Positions 15,196-23,100 of a stretch of DNA of 64,000 nucleotides are shown here, piece after piece. The position numbers and the translations under genes were made by a program. Below the pieces are notes generated by a model that worked only from the letters and a program-made list of their open reading frames with translations, was not told where the DNA came from and ran no database searches. Location of the stretch: NCBI RefSeq assembly GCF_015752045.1, contig NZ_JADOUS010000009.1, forward strand, positions 1-64,000, given 5' to 3'. How positions within the stretch are numbered: position 1 is the first letter of the stretch; each line of letters starts with the position of its first letter. This DNA is from Arthrobacter_D sp015752045 (GTDB taxonomy: Bacteria > Actinomycetota > Actinomycetes > Actinomycetales > Micrococcaceae).

Positions 15196-15201
15196 TAGGA
15201 T
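15196..15201 (+). promoter_or_regulatory. Possible -10 element for the superoxide dismutase gene
   Basis: TAGGAT lies 102 bp upstream of the sodA start, in the whiA-sodA gap. It would give an mRNA with a leader of about 95 bases. The assignment rests on the hexamer alone. Confidence 0.3.
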
Positions 15202-15303
15202 GGAACAGCAAACCCGCTTCTGATCGAGCGGGACACCTGCCGTCCGGACTCCCTGCGGGTCCGCCGACCGCGCGGGTGCCGAGATCACTACATGGAGGAC
15301 TAC

Positions 15304-15933
15304 GTGAGCGAATACGTACTGCCGGATCTTGACTACGACTACGCCGCCCTGGAACCGCACATCTCGGGCCGGATCATGGAACTGCACCACTCCAAGCACC
15401 AGGCCACCTACGTCAAGGGCGCCAATGACGCCCTCGCGCAGCTCGCCGAGGCCCGCGCAAAAGGCGAGTTCGGGACCATCCCGAAGCTCTCCAAGGACCT
15501 GGCCTTCCACGTCGGCGGTGTGATCAACCACAGCATCTTCTGGAAGAACATGTCCCCCGAGGGAGGCGACAAGCCCGAGGGCGAGCTCGCTGCTGCCCTG
15601 GACGACGCGTTCGGGTCCTTCGACGCGTTCCGTGCGCACTTCACCGCCGCGGCCACGTCGCTGCAGGGCTCCGGGTGGGCCGTCCTCGCCTACGAGCCGC
15701 TGGGCAGGAACATCGTCATCGAGCAGCTCTACGACCAGCAGGGCAACGTCCCCGTGGGCACCATCCCCCTGCTGATGCTCGACATGTGGGAGCACGCCTT
15801 CTACCTCGACTACGTCAACGTCAAGCCCGAGTACGTGAAGGCCTGGTGGAACCTGGTGAACTGGGCCGACGTGCAGGCGCGTTTCCAGGCGGCACGCACG
15901 GGGGCATCAACCCTCATCACCCCCGGGGCCTGA
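15304..15933 (+). CDS. sodA: Superoxide dismutase, Mn/Fe type
   Basis: The 209-residue enzyme converts superoxide to peroxide and oxygen in the cytoplasm. Its N-terminal motif LEPHISGRIMELHHSKHQATY supplies H28 as the first metal ligand; NHSIFWKNM gives the second histidine, and DMWEHAFYLDY the aspartate and last histidine. The GTG at 15304 follows GGAGG at 10 bp spacing, so the upstream ATG that overlaps the GGAGG is rejected. The metal (Mn or Fe) cannot be fixed by eye. It stands as a single gene between whiA and the glycolytic operon. Confidence 0.93.
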   Translation: MSEYVLPDLDYDYAALEPHISGRIMELHHSKHQATYVKGANDALAQLAEARAKGEFGTIPKLSKDLAFHVGGVINHSIFWKNMSPEGGDKPEGELAAALDDAFGSFDAFRAHFTAAATSLQGSGWAVLAYEPLGRNIVIEQLYDQQGNVPVGTIPLLMLDMWEHAFYLDYVNVKPEYVKAWWNLVNWADVQARFQAARTGASTLITPGA

Positions 15934-16195
15934 CCGCCCTACCCGTCGGATGGGCCTCGCGCCCCTCCGGTCGGACGGCCGGCGTCACGAGTGCGTGGCG
16001 GGGGCCGCGCTGAGTAAGGTTGGAGCGGTGCAGGGACTCGCATCCCGGTACCGCTCCGGCGTACGCCGCCTCTGCAGGACCAGCAGGACCCGAGATTTTC
16101 GGCACGAAGGTGTGCCCGGTACAGATCTATTCGTCGCCGGCATCGCCCGAGAGGGGTCAGCAAGGCGGCACCACCTATGAAGGAGATGGAAACCA
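15934..16195 (+). promoter_or_regulatory. Intergenic region carrying the gap promoter and leader
   Basis: These 262 bases separate sodA from gap. A TAAGGT hexamer at 16015-16020 could be the -10 box, giving a leader near 170 nt; a second AT-rich spot (TACAGATCTATTCG near 16121) could be an alternative promoter nearer the gene. A clear AAGGAG lies 10 bases before the gap GTG. No known riboswitch fold was recognised. Confidence 0.35.
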
Positions 16196-17206
16196 GTGAC
16201 TACTCGCGTTGGAATCAATGGCTTCGGCCGCATCGGCCGCAACTACTTCCGTGCGGTCCTCGAGCAGGGAGCCGACCTCGAGATCGTCGCGGTCAACGAC
16301 CTCACCAGCCCTGAGGCCCTCGCGCACCTGCTGAAGTACGACTCCGTCACCGGCCGGCTGAAGGCCTCCGTCGAGGTCGACGGCGGTGACCTCGTCGTCG
16401 GCGGCAAGCGCGTGAAGGTCCTGGCCGAGCGCGATCCCGCGAACCTGCCCTGGAAGGACCTCGGCGTCGACATCGTCATCGAGTCCACGGGGTTCTTCAC
16501 GAAGGCCGCCGACGCGCAGAAGCACATCGACGCCGGGGCCAGGAAGGTCCTCATCTCCGCTCCCGCCTCCGACGAGGACCTCACCGTGGTGCTCGGCGTC
16601 AACGACGGCGACTACGACCCCGAGAACCACCACATCATCTCGAACGCCTCGTGCACCACGAACTGCCTGGGCCCCCTCGCCAAGGTCCTGAACGACTCCT
16701 TCGGGATCGAGCGCGGCCTCATGACGACCATCCACGCGTACACCGCCGACCAGAACCTGCAGGACGGCCCCCACAAGGACCTGCGCCGCGCGCGTGCCGC
16801 CGCGATCAACATGGTCCCCACCTCCACGGGTGCCGCCAAGGCCATCGGCCTCGTCCTCCCCGAGCTGAAGGGCAAGCTCGACGGCTACGCCATCCGCGTC
16901 CCCGTGCCCACCGGCTCCGCGACCGACCTCACGGTCACCGTGGGGCGCGAGGTCACGGCCGAGGAAGTCAACGCCGCCTACAAGGCTGCCGCGGCCGACG
17001 GCTCGCTCAAGGGCTACCTCTCCTACACGGAGGACCCCATCGTGTCCTCGGACATCGTGACGGACCCGGCGTCCTGCATCTTCGACTCCGGCCTGACCAA
17101 GGTCCTCGGCAACCAGGTGAAGGTCGTCGGCTGGTACGACAACGAGTGGGGTTACTCGAACCGCCTGGTCGACCTGACCGAAATCGTCGCTGCCAAGCTC
17201 TCCTAG
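16196..17206 (+). CDS. gap: Type I glyceraldehyde-3-phosphate dehydrogenase
   Basis: The enzyme oxidises glyceraldehyde-3-phosphate to 1,3-bisphosphoglycerate with NAD. The 336 residues carry the nucleotide-binding start VGINGFGRIGRN, the active site SNASCTTNC with catalytic Cys153, and the C-terminal WYDNEWGYSNR. The start is GTG with AAGGAG upstream. It opens the gap-pgk-tpiA-secG run; pgk follows after 12 bp. The NAD-dependent glycolytic role is inferred from this context. Confidence 0.97.
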   Translation: MTTRVGINGFGRIGRNYFRAVLEQGADLEIVAVNDLTSPEALAHLLKYDSVTGRLKASVEVDGGDLVVGGKRVKVLAERDPANLPWKDLGVDIVIESTGFFTKAADAQKHIDAGARKVLISAPASDEDLTVVLGVNDGDYDPENHHIISNASCTTNCLGPLAKVLNDSFGIERGLMTTIHAYTADQNLQDGPHKDLRRARAAAINMVPTSTGAAKAIGLVLPELKGKLDGYAIRVPVPTGSATDLTVTVGREVTAEEVNAAYKAAAADGSLKGYLSYTEDPIVSSDIVTDPASCIFDSGLTKVLGNQVKVVGWYDNEWGYSNRLVDLTEIVAAKLS

Positions 17207-17218
17207 GCGGTCCCGCCC

Positions 17219-18469
17219 GTGGCTTACGCATCGCTCGACGACCTCCTCGCCGAAGGGGTCCGGGGACGTCGTGTCCTCGTCCGCTCCGACCTCAACGTCC
17301 CCCTGGAGGGCGAGGTCCCGGACCTGTCGGTCACCGACGACGGCCGCGTGCGCGCGTCCCTGCCCGTTCTGCGCAAGCTGAGCGAGGCGGGGGCCGCCGT
17401 CATCGTCATGGCCCACCTCGGACGGCCGAAGGGCGCGCCCGAGCAGAAGTACTCGCTCAAGCCGGCGGCCGACGTCCTCCGGGACCTGGCGGACTTCCCC
17501 GTCATCCTGGCGCCCGACACCACGGGGGAGGGCGCCCGCAGCGCGGCCGCGGCCCTCTCCGACGGTGAGGTGCTCCTGCTGGAGAACGTGCGCTTCGATG
17601 CCCGTGAGACCAGCAAGGACGACGCCGAGCGTGCCGCATTCGCCCGTGAGCTCGCCGATCTGGCGGGCCCCGACGGGGCGTATGTGGACGACGCGTTCGG
17701 TGCCGTGCACCGCAGGCACGCGAGCGTGTTCGACGTCGCTGCCCTGCTCCCCGCCTATCAGGGCGACCTTGTGAAGGCCGAGCTAGTGGTCCTTGAGAAG
17801 CTGACGAAGGACCCGCAGCGGCCCTTCGTGGTGGTGCTCGGCGGGTCCAAGGTGTCCGACAAGCTCGCCGTGATCGAGAACCTGATCGGCACCGCCGACC
17901 GCATCCTCGTCGGCGGCGGCATGGTGTTCACGTTCCTCGCCGCCCAGGGCCACAAGGTCGGTGCGAGCCTCCTGGAGGAGGACCGGATCGAGACCGTGCG
18001 GGGCTACCTCGAGCGCGCGTCGCGGGACGGCACACAGTTCGTGCTGCCCACCGACATCGTCGTGGCCGAGAAGTTCGCGGCCGACGCAGGGTCCGGCGTG
18101 GCCGCCGCGGACGCCATCGAGGCGGGGGCCTTCGGCGCTGCGGGGATCGGGCTCGACATCGGCCCTGCGACCGGCCAGGACTTCGGCGCGAACATCGCCG
18201 AAGCGAAGACGGTGTTCTGGAACGGGCCCATGGGCGTCTTCGAGTTCGACGCCTTCGCGGACGGGACACGCGCCGTGGCGCAGGCCCTCGTCGACGCCCA
18301 GGCGAATGGCGCCCTGACCGTGGTCGGCGGCGGTGACTCCGCCGCGGCCGTGCGCGGCCTCGGCTTCACCGACGAGCAGTTCGGGCACATCTCCACGGGG
18401 GGCGGTGCCAGCCTCGAGTACCTCGAGGGCAAGGAGCTCCCCGGCCTGACCGCCCTCGCCCGCGACTAG
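17219..18469 (+). CDS. pgk: Phosphoglycerate kinase
   Basis: The kinase transfers the acyl phosphate of 1,3-bisphosphoglycerate to ADP. Its 416 residues show VRSDLNVPLE near the N-terminus, AHLGRPKG, ENVRF, DAFGAVHRRHAS, LGGSKVSDK, the nucleotide site GPMGVFEF and C-terminal GGGDSAAAV and STGGGASLEYLEG. GTG start 12 bp after gap; no strong ribosome-binding site, so it probably depends on translation of gap. Confidence 0.97.
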   Translation: MAYASLDDLLAEGVRGRRVLVRSDLNVPLEGEVPDLSVTDDGRVRASLPVLRKLSEAGAAVIVMAHLGRPKGAPEQKYSLKPAADVLRDLADFPVILAPDTTGEGARSAAAALSDGEVLLLENVRFDARETSKDDAERAAFARELADLAGPDGAYVDDAFGAVHRRHASVFDVAALLPAYQGDLVKAELVVLEKLTKDPQRPFVVVLGGSKVSDKLAVIENLIGTADRILVGGGMVFTFLAAQGHKVGASLLEEDRIETVRGYLERASRDGTQFVLPTDIVVAEKFAADAGSGVAAADAIEAGAFGAAGIGLDIGPATGQDFGANIAEAKTVFWNGPMGVFEFDAFADGTRAVAQALVDAQANGALTVVGGGDSAAAVRGLGFTDEQFGHISTGGGASLEYLEGKELPGLTALARD

Positions 18470-18599
18470 CGGGACGATCCGGGTCAGGCCGCCAACGCAG
18501 GACCAGCCGCCCGGCCCCGGGTGCACAGGAATGGCGGGATCCGCCCGGCCCCGGCCGCGCGGATCCCGCCGCCATGGAACGAACAGATGGAGTACGACG

Positions 18600-19415
18600 A
18601 TGACCACCTCGACCAACGGCGCCTTCGACCGCCGGCCGCTCATCGCGGGCAACTGGAAGATGAACCTGGACCACATGCAGGGCATCACCTTCCTGCAGAA
18701 GCTGGCCTGGACCCTGAAGGACGCGGGCCACGACTTCTCGCGCGTCGAGGTGTCCGTCTTCCCGCCGTTCACCGACCTGCGCGGTGTGCAGACCCTCGTC
18801 AAGGGTGACACCCTCGAGGTCGTGTACGGCGGACAGGATCTCTCCCCGGAGGATTCCGGCGCGTACACCGGCGACATCTCGGGGCAGTTCCTGGGCAAGC
18901 TCGACTGCACCTATGTGCTCGTCGGCCACTCGGAGCGCCGCACCATCCACTCCGAGTCGGACGAGCTGCTGAACCGCAAGGTGCAGGCGGCCTACCGCCA
19001 CGGACTGGTCCCCGTCCTGTGCGTCGGCGAGGGGCTCGAGATCCGCCAGGCCGGGACGCACGTGGAGCACACCCTCGAGCAGCTCCGCCGGGGTGTGGCG
19101 GGGCTGTCGACCGAGCAGGCGGCGTCCCTCGTCGTCGCGTACGAGCCCGTCTGGGCGATCGGCACGGGAGAGGTCGCCGGACCCGAGGATGCGCAGGAGA
19201 TGTGCGCCGCCCTCCGCGCCGAACTCGGTTCGCTGTTCGACACCGACACCGCCGCGAGGACCCGCCTCCTGTACGGAGGATCGGTGAAGGCGGCCAACGC
19301 GGCGAGCATCCTGAGGGAACGCGACGTGGACGGCGTCCTGGTGGGCGGCGCGAGCCTCGATGTATCCGAGTTTGCTAGTATTGTCAGGTTCGAACAGCAT
19401 CTGGTGACAGACTAA
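18600..19415 (+). CDS. tpiA: Triose-phosphate isomerase
   Basis: The 271-residue TIM barrel interconverts dihydroxyacetone phosphate and glyceraldehyde-3-phosphate. Key motifs are AGNWKMN (catalytic Lys), LVGHSERR (catalytic His), AYEPVWAIGTG (catalytic Glu) and GGSVKAAN at the phosphate site. The ATG at 18600 follows GGAG; an upstream in-frame ATG at 18531 would add 23 Arg-rich residues and was not used. The 130-bp gap after pgk has no clear terminator. Confidence 0.96.
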   Translation: MTTSTNGAFDRRPLIAGNWKMNLDHMQGITFLQKLAWTLKDAGHDFSRVEVSVFPPFTDLRGVQTLVKGDTLEVVYGGQDLSPEDSGAYTGDISGQFLGKLDCTYVLVGHSERRTIHSESDELLNRKVQAAYRHGLVPVLCVGEGLEIRQAGTHVEHTLEQLRRGVAGLSTEQAASLVVAYEPVWAIGTGEVAGPEDAQEMCAALRAELGSLFDTDTAARTRLLYGGSVKAANAASILRERDVDGVLVGGASLDVSEFASIVRFEQHLVTD

Positions 19416-19468
19416 GTTCCGTGCGCCGGCCGCTCCACCGAGCGGCTACCGAGCCTTGAAAGGGCCCC

Positions 19469-19720
19469 GTGGAAATCCTTCGTATCATCCTGCTCGTCCT
19501 GCTCGGGATCACCAGCCTCCTGCTGACCCTGCTGATCCTGCTCCACAAGGGACGCGGCGGTGGCATGTCGGACATGTTCGGCGGTGGCATGACCTCGAGC
19601 ATGGGATCCTCCGGAGTGGCCGAGCGGAACCTCAACCGCTTCACCGTGGCGCTCGGGCTGGCATGGGGCGTCATCATCGTCGCCCTCGGCCTCATCCAGC
19701 GGTTCGCGGGCGAGTCCTAG
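19469..19720 (+). CDS. secG: Preprotein translocase subunit SecG
   Basis: SecG is a small subunit of the SecYEG channel. The 83-residue product has two membrane helices: residues 4-25 (ILRIILLVLLGITSLLLTLL) and about 58-77, separated by HKGRGGGMSDMFGGG, the Gly-rich loop typical of SecG. GTG start with GAAAGGG before it. It ends the glycolytic run, as is usual in actinobacteria, and is followed at once by a strong terminator. Confidence 0.93.
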   Translation: MEILRIILLVLLGITSLLLTLLILLHKGRGGGMSDMFGGGMTSSMGSSGVAERNLNRFTVALGLAWGVIIVALGLIQRFAGES

Positions 19721-19744
19721 ACCGCCCCGCCACACTCCTCGTCC

Positions 19745-19790
19745 GACGACGAAGCCCCCGCTTCCAGCTGGAAGCGGGGGCTTCGTCGTC
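19745..19790. terminator. Bidirectional intrinsic terminator between secG and pgl
   Basis: A perfect 21-bp stem (arms 19745-19765 and 19770-19790) with an AGCT loop sits between the convergent secG and pgl genes. The stem core is AAGCCCCCGCTTCC. There is no long T-run, as is common in high-GC actinobacteria. It should stop transcription from both sides. Confidence 0.85.
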
Positions 19791-19804
19791 GTCCCGGGAA
19801 CCCG

Positions 19805-20623
19805 TCAGTCGGACGTCCCGTCGTCGTCGTGGTCGATGAGGCGGCCGGGCAGCTTCTGTGCCGCGTCCTGGTCGATCAGCCACAGGGTCTTCTTCAGGCC
19901 CCGGGCCCCGGCGGCGGGAACCTGGACGTGTCCGGCTCCGGCCAGTGCCAGGCCCACCGCGCCGGCCTTGTCGCTGCCGCTGACCGAGAGCCACACCTCC
20001 TGCGCCGTGTTGATCGCCTCGAGGGTCAGCGAGACGCGCTGCGGCGGTGGCTTCGGCGCATCGGCGACGCCGACCGTCGTCTCGCCCCGCGTGCGGATCC
20101 CGGCCATCTCCGGGAAGAGGGACGCGACGTGCGCGTCCGGGCCGACACCCAGCAGGAGGACGTCGAAGCGGGGCAGGCGGGGATCGGGCTGCACGATGCC
20201 CTCGTCCGCGGCCAGTTCCGCCTGCGCCGCGGCCGCGAGCTGCTCCGCATAGTCGACGGCGGCGGCATCCTCGTCGTGGAACTCGTCCTTCGTGCCGAAC
20301 TCGTGGATCTTCACGGGATCCACGGCGATGCGGTCCAGCAGGGCCGCGCGGGCCTGGACGGCGTTGCGCTCGGGGTCCTCGGCCCGCAGGAAGCGCTCAT
20401 CACCCCACCAGAAGTGCACGTTGGCCCAGTCCACCGCCGTGTGCGCGGGGGATTCCGCCACGGCCTCGAGGGCAGCGGTGCCGATCGAGCCGCCCGTGAG
20501 CACCACGGTCGCGGTGCCCCGCTCACTCTGTACGTCCACGAGGCGGGTGATCAGCCGGGCGGCGACGGCCGCCGCGAGGGAGCCCTGGGTCGGATGGATG
20601 CTGACTTTCGGTTCAGCGCTCAC
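19805..20623 (-). CDS. pgl: 6-phosphogluconolactonase
   Basis: Pgl hydrolyses 6-phosphogluconolactone in the oxidative pentose phosphate pathway. The 272-residue product shows VLTGGSIG, FWWGDERFL, ERNAVQARAAL and LLLGVGPDAHVASLFP; the last is usually GxGxDGHxASLFP, here with Ala in place of the second Gly. A GTG at 20623 is taken as the start; an upstream GTG at 20635 is only one base from the GAGGAG. The start lies inside the opcA 3' end, so the two are coupled. Confidence 0.92.
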   Translation of the reverse strand: MSAEPKVSIHPTQGSLAAAVAARLITRLVDVQSERGTATVVLTGGSIGTAALEAVAESPAHTAVDWANVHFWWGDERFLRAEDPERNAVQARAALLDRIAVDPVKIHEFGTKDEFHDEDAAAVDYAEQLAAAAQAELAADEGIVQPDPRLPRFDVLLLGVGPDAHVASLFPEMAGIRTRGETTVGVADAPKPPPQRVSLTLEAINTAQEVWLSVSGSDKAGAVGLALAGAGHVQVPAAGARGLKKTLWLIDQDAAQKLPGRLIDHDDDGTSD

Positions 20624-21557
20624 TCGTTCGCACACTCCTCAGGTTGGTTCGGGCAAGGCCCTCGGTGATGACTTCGCCGAACACCTCGTCGGGGTCGAGG
20701 CGCCGCAGCTCCTCGGCGAGGCAGTCCCGCAGTCCGCGGCGCGGCAGGGAGATGCGCTGGACGGGCTGATGCGGCTGGTACAGCTCGGCGACGTCGTCGT
20801 CGGGGCGGTGCAGCTCGATGTCGCCGCCGCTCCGTGTCAGGCGCACGCGCTGGAGTCCGGTCCCGGTGGGGCCGGCGACGATCGTGACGGGGGCGTCGAG
20901 GGCCTTCGTGAGCCAGGCCGCCAGCAGCACGGTGCTGGGGGAGTCGCACGCTCCCTCGACGGTGACCGCGGTGACGGGCTGGTCGCCCTGCAGCTGGTCG
21001 AGGACCGCCGCGAGCTGGATCCGCCAGTTGGTCAGGCGCGTCCAGGCGAGGTCGGTGTCACCCGCCGCGTAGGTGCTGCTGATGTTGAACAGCGCCGCCG
21101 TCGGGTCCTTCTCGTTGGCCGAATCCGTGATCCGGCGGTGGGCGATGCTGCCGATCGAGGTCCGCGACGCGGCGTCCGGCACCCCGTGGGGCCACCACGC
21201 GACGATCGGCGCGTCCGGCAGCAGGAGTGCCGACACGAGGGACTCGTTCTCCTCCGAGAGTTCCCCGTAGCCGCGCAGGACGACGACCTCCGACGCCCCG
21301 GCGTCGCCGCCCACCCGGATCTGGGCGTCGAGCCGCGTCGGCTCGTCCGGGGATTCCCCGGCCAGGACGATGATGCGGCACGGGTGCTCCCGGCTCGCCT
21401 GGTTCGCGGCGTCGATCGCCTCCTCCTCGTAGCCGGAGCGGGTGATCACGACCAGCGTCAGCACGCGCCCGAGGGCGACGACGCCGCCGCTGTCCCGCAG
21501 GGCCATCAGTTCCTTCGACACCTTCGAGGTGGTGGTGTCGGGCAGTTCCACGATCAT
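20613..21557 (-). CDS. opcA: Glucose-6-phosphate dehydrogenase assembly protein OpcA
   Basis: OpcA promotes assembly or activation of glucose-6-phosphate dehydrogenase, first described in cyanobacteria and conserved in actinobacteria. The 314-residue product contains the typical LTLVVITR, HPCRIIVLAG, LLLPDAPIVAWWP and NLGG-less C-terminal regions, ending in DPDEVFGEVITEG. Its ATG overlaps the zwf stop by four bases (ATGA), a strong sign of coupled translation and matched stoichiometry with Zwf. Confidence 0.92.
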   Translation of the reverse strand: MIVELPDTTTSKVSKELMALRDSGGVVALGRVLTLVVITRSGYEEEAIDAANQASREHPCRIIVLAGESPDEPTRLDAQIRVGGDAGASEVVVLRGYGELSEENESLVSALLLPDAPIVAWWPHGVPDAASRTSIGSIAHRRITDSANEKDPTAALFNISSTYAAGDTDLAWTRLTNWRIQLAAVLDQLQGDQPVTAVTVEGACDSPSTVLLAAWLTKALDAPVTIVAGPTGTGLQRVRLTRSGGDIELHRPDDDVAELYQPHQPVQRISLPRRGLRDCLAEELRRLDPDEVFGEVITEGLARTNLRSVRTSER

Positions 21558-23098
21558 GGCCTTCTCCAGGTTCGTCCATCGGCTGCGAGCAGCTCGTCGG
21601 CGGATGCGGGCCCCCAGCTGCCCGGCACGTAGGCTTCCGGCTGGGCGTCGAGCGACGCCCAGTGCTTCTCGAACGGGTCGAGGATCTTCCAGGACAGCTC
21701 CACTTCCTGCTGGCGCGGGAAGAGCGGCGGTTCGCCGAGCAGGACATCGAGGATGAGCCGCTCGTACGCCTCGGGGCTGGACTCCGTGAAGGAGTGCCCG
21801 TAGCCGAAGTCCATGGTCACGTCACGGACTTCGGTCTGCGTCCCCGGGACCTTCGAGCCGAAGCGGATGGTCACGCCCTCGTCCGGCTGCACACGGATGA
21901 CGACGGCGTTCTGCCCGAAGTCCTCATCGTGGTGGTCCTGGAACAGCAGGTTCGGCGCACGCTTGAACACCACGGCGATCTCCGTGACCCTGCGGCCGAG
22001 GCGCTTGCCGGCACGGAGGTAGAACGGCACCCCGGCCCAGCGGCGCGTATGGATGTCCAGGCGCAGCGCGGCGAAGCTCTCGGTGGCCGAGTCGGCGGGG
22101 ATGCCGTCCTCCTCGAGGAACCCGTTGACGCGTTCTCCGCCCTGCCAGCCGGCCTCGTACTGGCCGCGGGCCGACCGGCCCGAGAGGTCCGAGGGCAGGA
22201 CGACGGCGGCGAGCACCTTCTCCTTCTCGGCACGCAGGTGGTCGGCGTCGAAGGAGATCGGCTCCTCCATCGCCGTGAGCGCGAGGAGCTGGAGCAGGTG
22301 GTTCTGGATGACGTCGCGGGCGGCCCCGACGCCGTCGTAGTACCCCGCGCGGCTGCCGATCCCGATGTCCTCGGCCATGGTGATCTGGACGTGGTCGACA
22401 TAGTTCGCGTTCCAGAGCGGCTCGAACAGCTGGTTGGCGAAGCGCAGCGCCAGGATGTTCTGCACCGTCTCCTTGCCGAGGTAGTGGTCGATCCTGAACA
22501 CGGAGTCCGGGGGGAACACCTCCTCGACGATGCTGTTCAGTTCCCGGGCGGACTCGAGGTCGTGCCCGAAGGGCTTCTCGATGACCACGCGGCGCCACTG
22601 TCCGTCGTCGGGCTGGGCCAGGCCGTGCTCCGAGAGCTTCTGGCACACCGTCTCGAACGCGTTCGGGGGGATGGACAGGTAGAAGGCGTGGTTGCCGCGC
22701 GTCCCCCGGCTCTGTTCCAGCTCCTCGATGGTCTCCCGGAGGTTCTTGAACGCCTCGTCGTCGTCGAAGTTGCCCTGCACGAAGCGGATGCCCGCCGAGA
22801 GCTGCTTCCAGACCGTCTCGTTGAACGGCGTCCGGGCGTACTGCGTCACGGACTCGCGGACCTGCTCCACGAATTCCTCGTTCGACCATTCGCGGCGGCC
22901 GAAGCCCACCAGGCCGAAGCTCGGCGGCAGGAGCCCCCGGTTCGCGAGGTCGTAGACCGCAGGCATGAGCTTCTTGCGGGCGAGGTCCCCCGTCACCCCG
23001 AACAGGATCAGGGAGGAGGGCCCGGCGATCCGGCTCAGCCGGCGGTCGCGCGGATCCCGCAGGGGGTTGGAGGCTTTCGCCGTGGTGCTGTCAGGCAT
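21554..23098 (-). CDS. zwf: Glucose-6-phosphate 1-dehydrogenase
   Basis: Zwf oxidises glucose-6-phosphate to 6-phosphogluconolactone and makes NADPH. The 514 residues have the dinucleotide-binding FGVTGDLARKKL near residue 33, the substrate/catalytic RIDHYLGKE near 200, and EKPFGHD. The gene starts two bases after the pgi stop and overlaps opcA, placing it in the tkt-tal-pgi-zwf-opcA-pgl operon. Length and motifs are normal for the actinobacterial enzyme. Confidence 0.97.
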   Translation of the reverse strand: MPDSTTAKASNPLRDPRDRRLSRIAGPSSLILFGVTGDLARKKLMPAVYDLANRGLLPPSFGLVGFGRREWSNEEFVEQVRESVTQYARTPFNETVWKQLSAGIRFVQGNFDDDEAFKNLRETIEELEQSRGTRGNHAFYLSIPPNAFETVCQKLSEHGLAQPDDGQWRRVVIEKPFGHDLESARELNSIVEEVFPPDSVFRIDHYLGKETVQNILALRFANQLFEPLWNANYVDHVQITMAEDIGIGSRAGYYDGVGAARDVIQNHLLQLLALTAMEEPISFDADHLRAEKEKVLAAVVLPSDLSGRSARGQYEAGWQGGERVNGFLEEDGIPADSATESFAALRLDIHTRRWAGVPFYLRAGKRLGRRVTEIAVVFKRAPNLLFQDHHDEDFGQNAVVIRVQPDEGVTIRFGSKVPGTQTEVRDVTMDFGYGHSFTESSPEAYERLILDVLLGEPPLFPRQQEVELSWKILDPFEKHWASLDAQPEAYVPGSWGPASADELLAADGRTWRRP

Positions 23099-23100
23099 GC

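Noticed and set aside
19745..19790. Attachment site or small RNA at the secG-pgl palindrome
   Set aside because: Its location between convergent genes and its stem-loop form fit a bidirectional terminator; the similar hairpin after sufT supports this.
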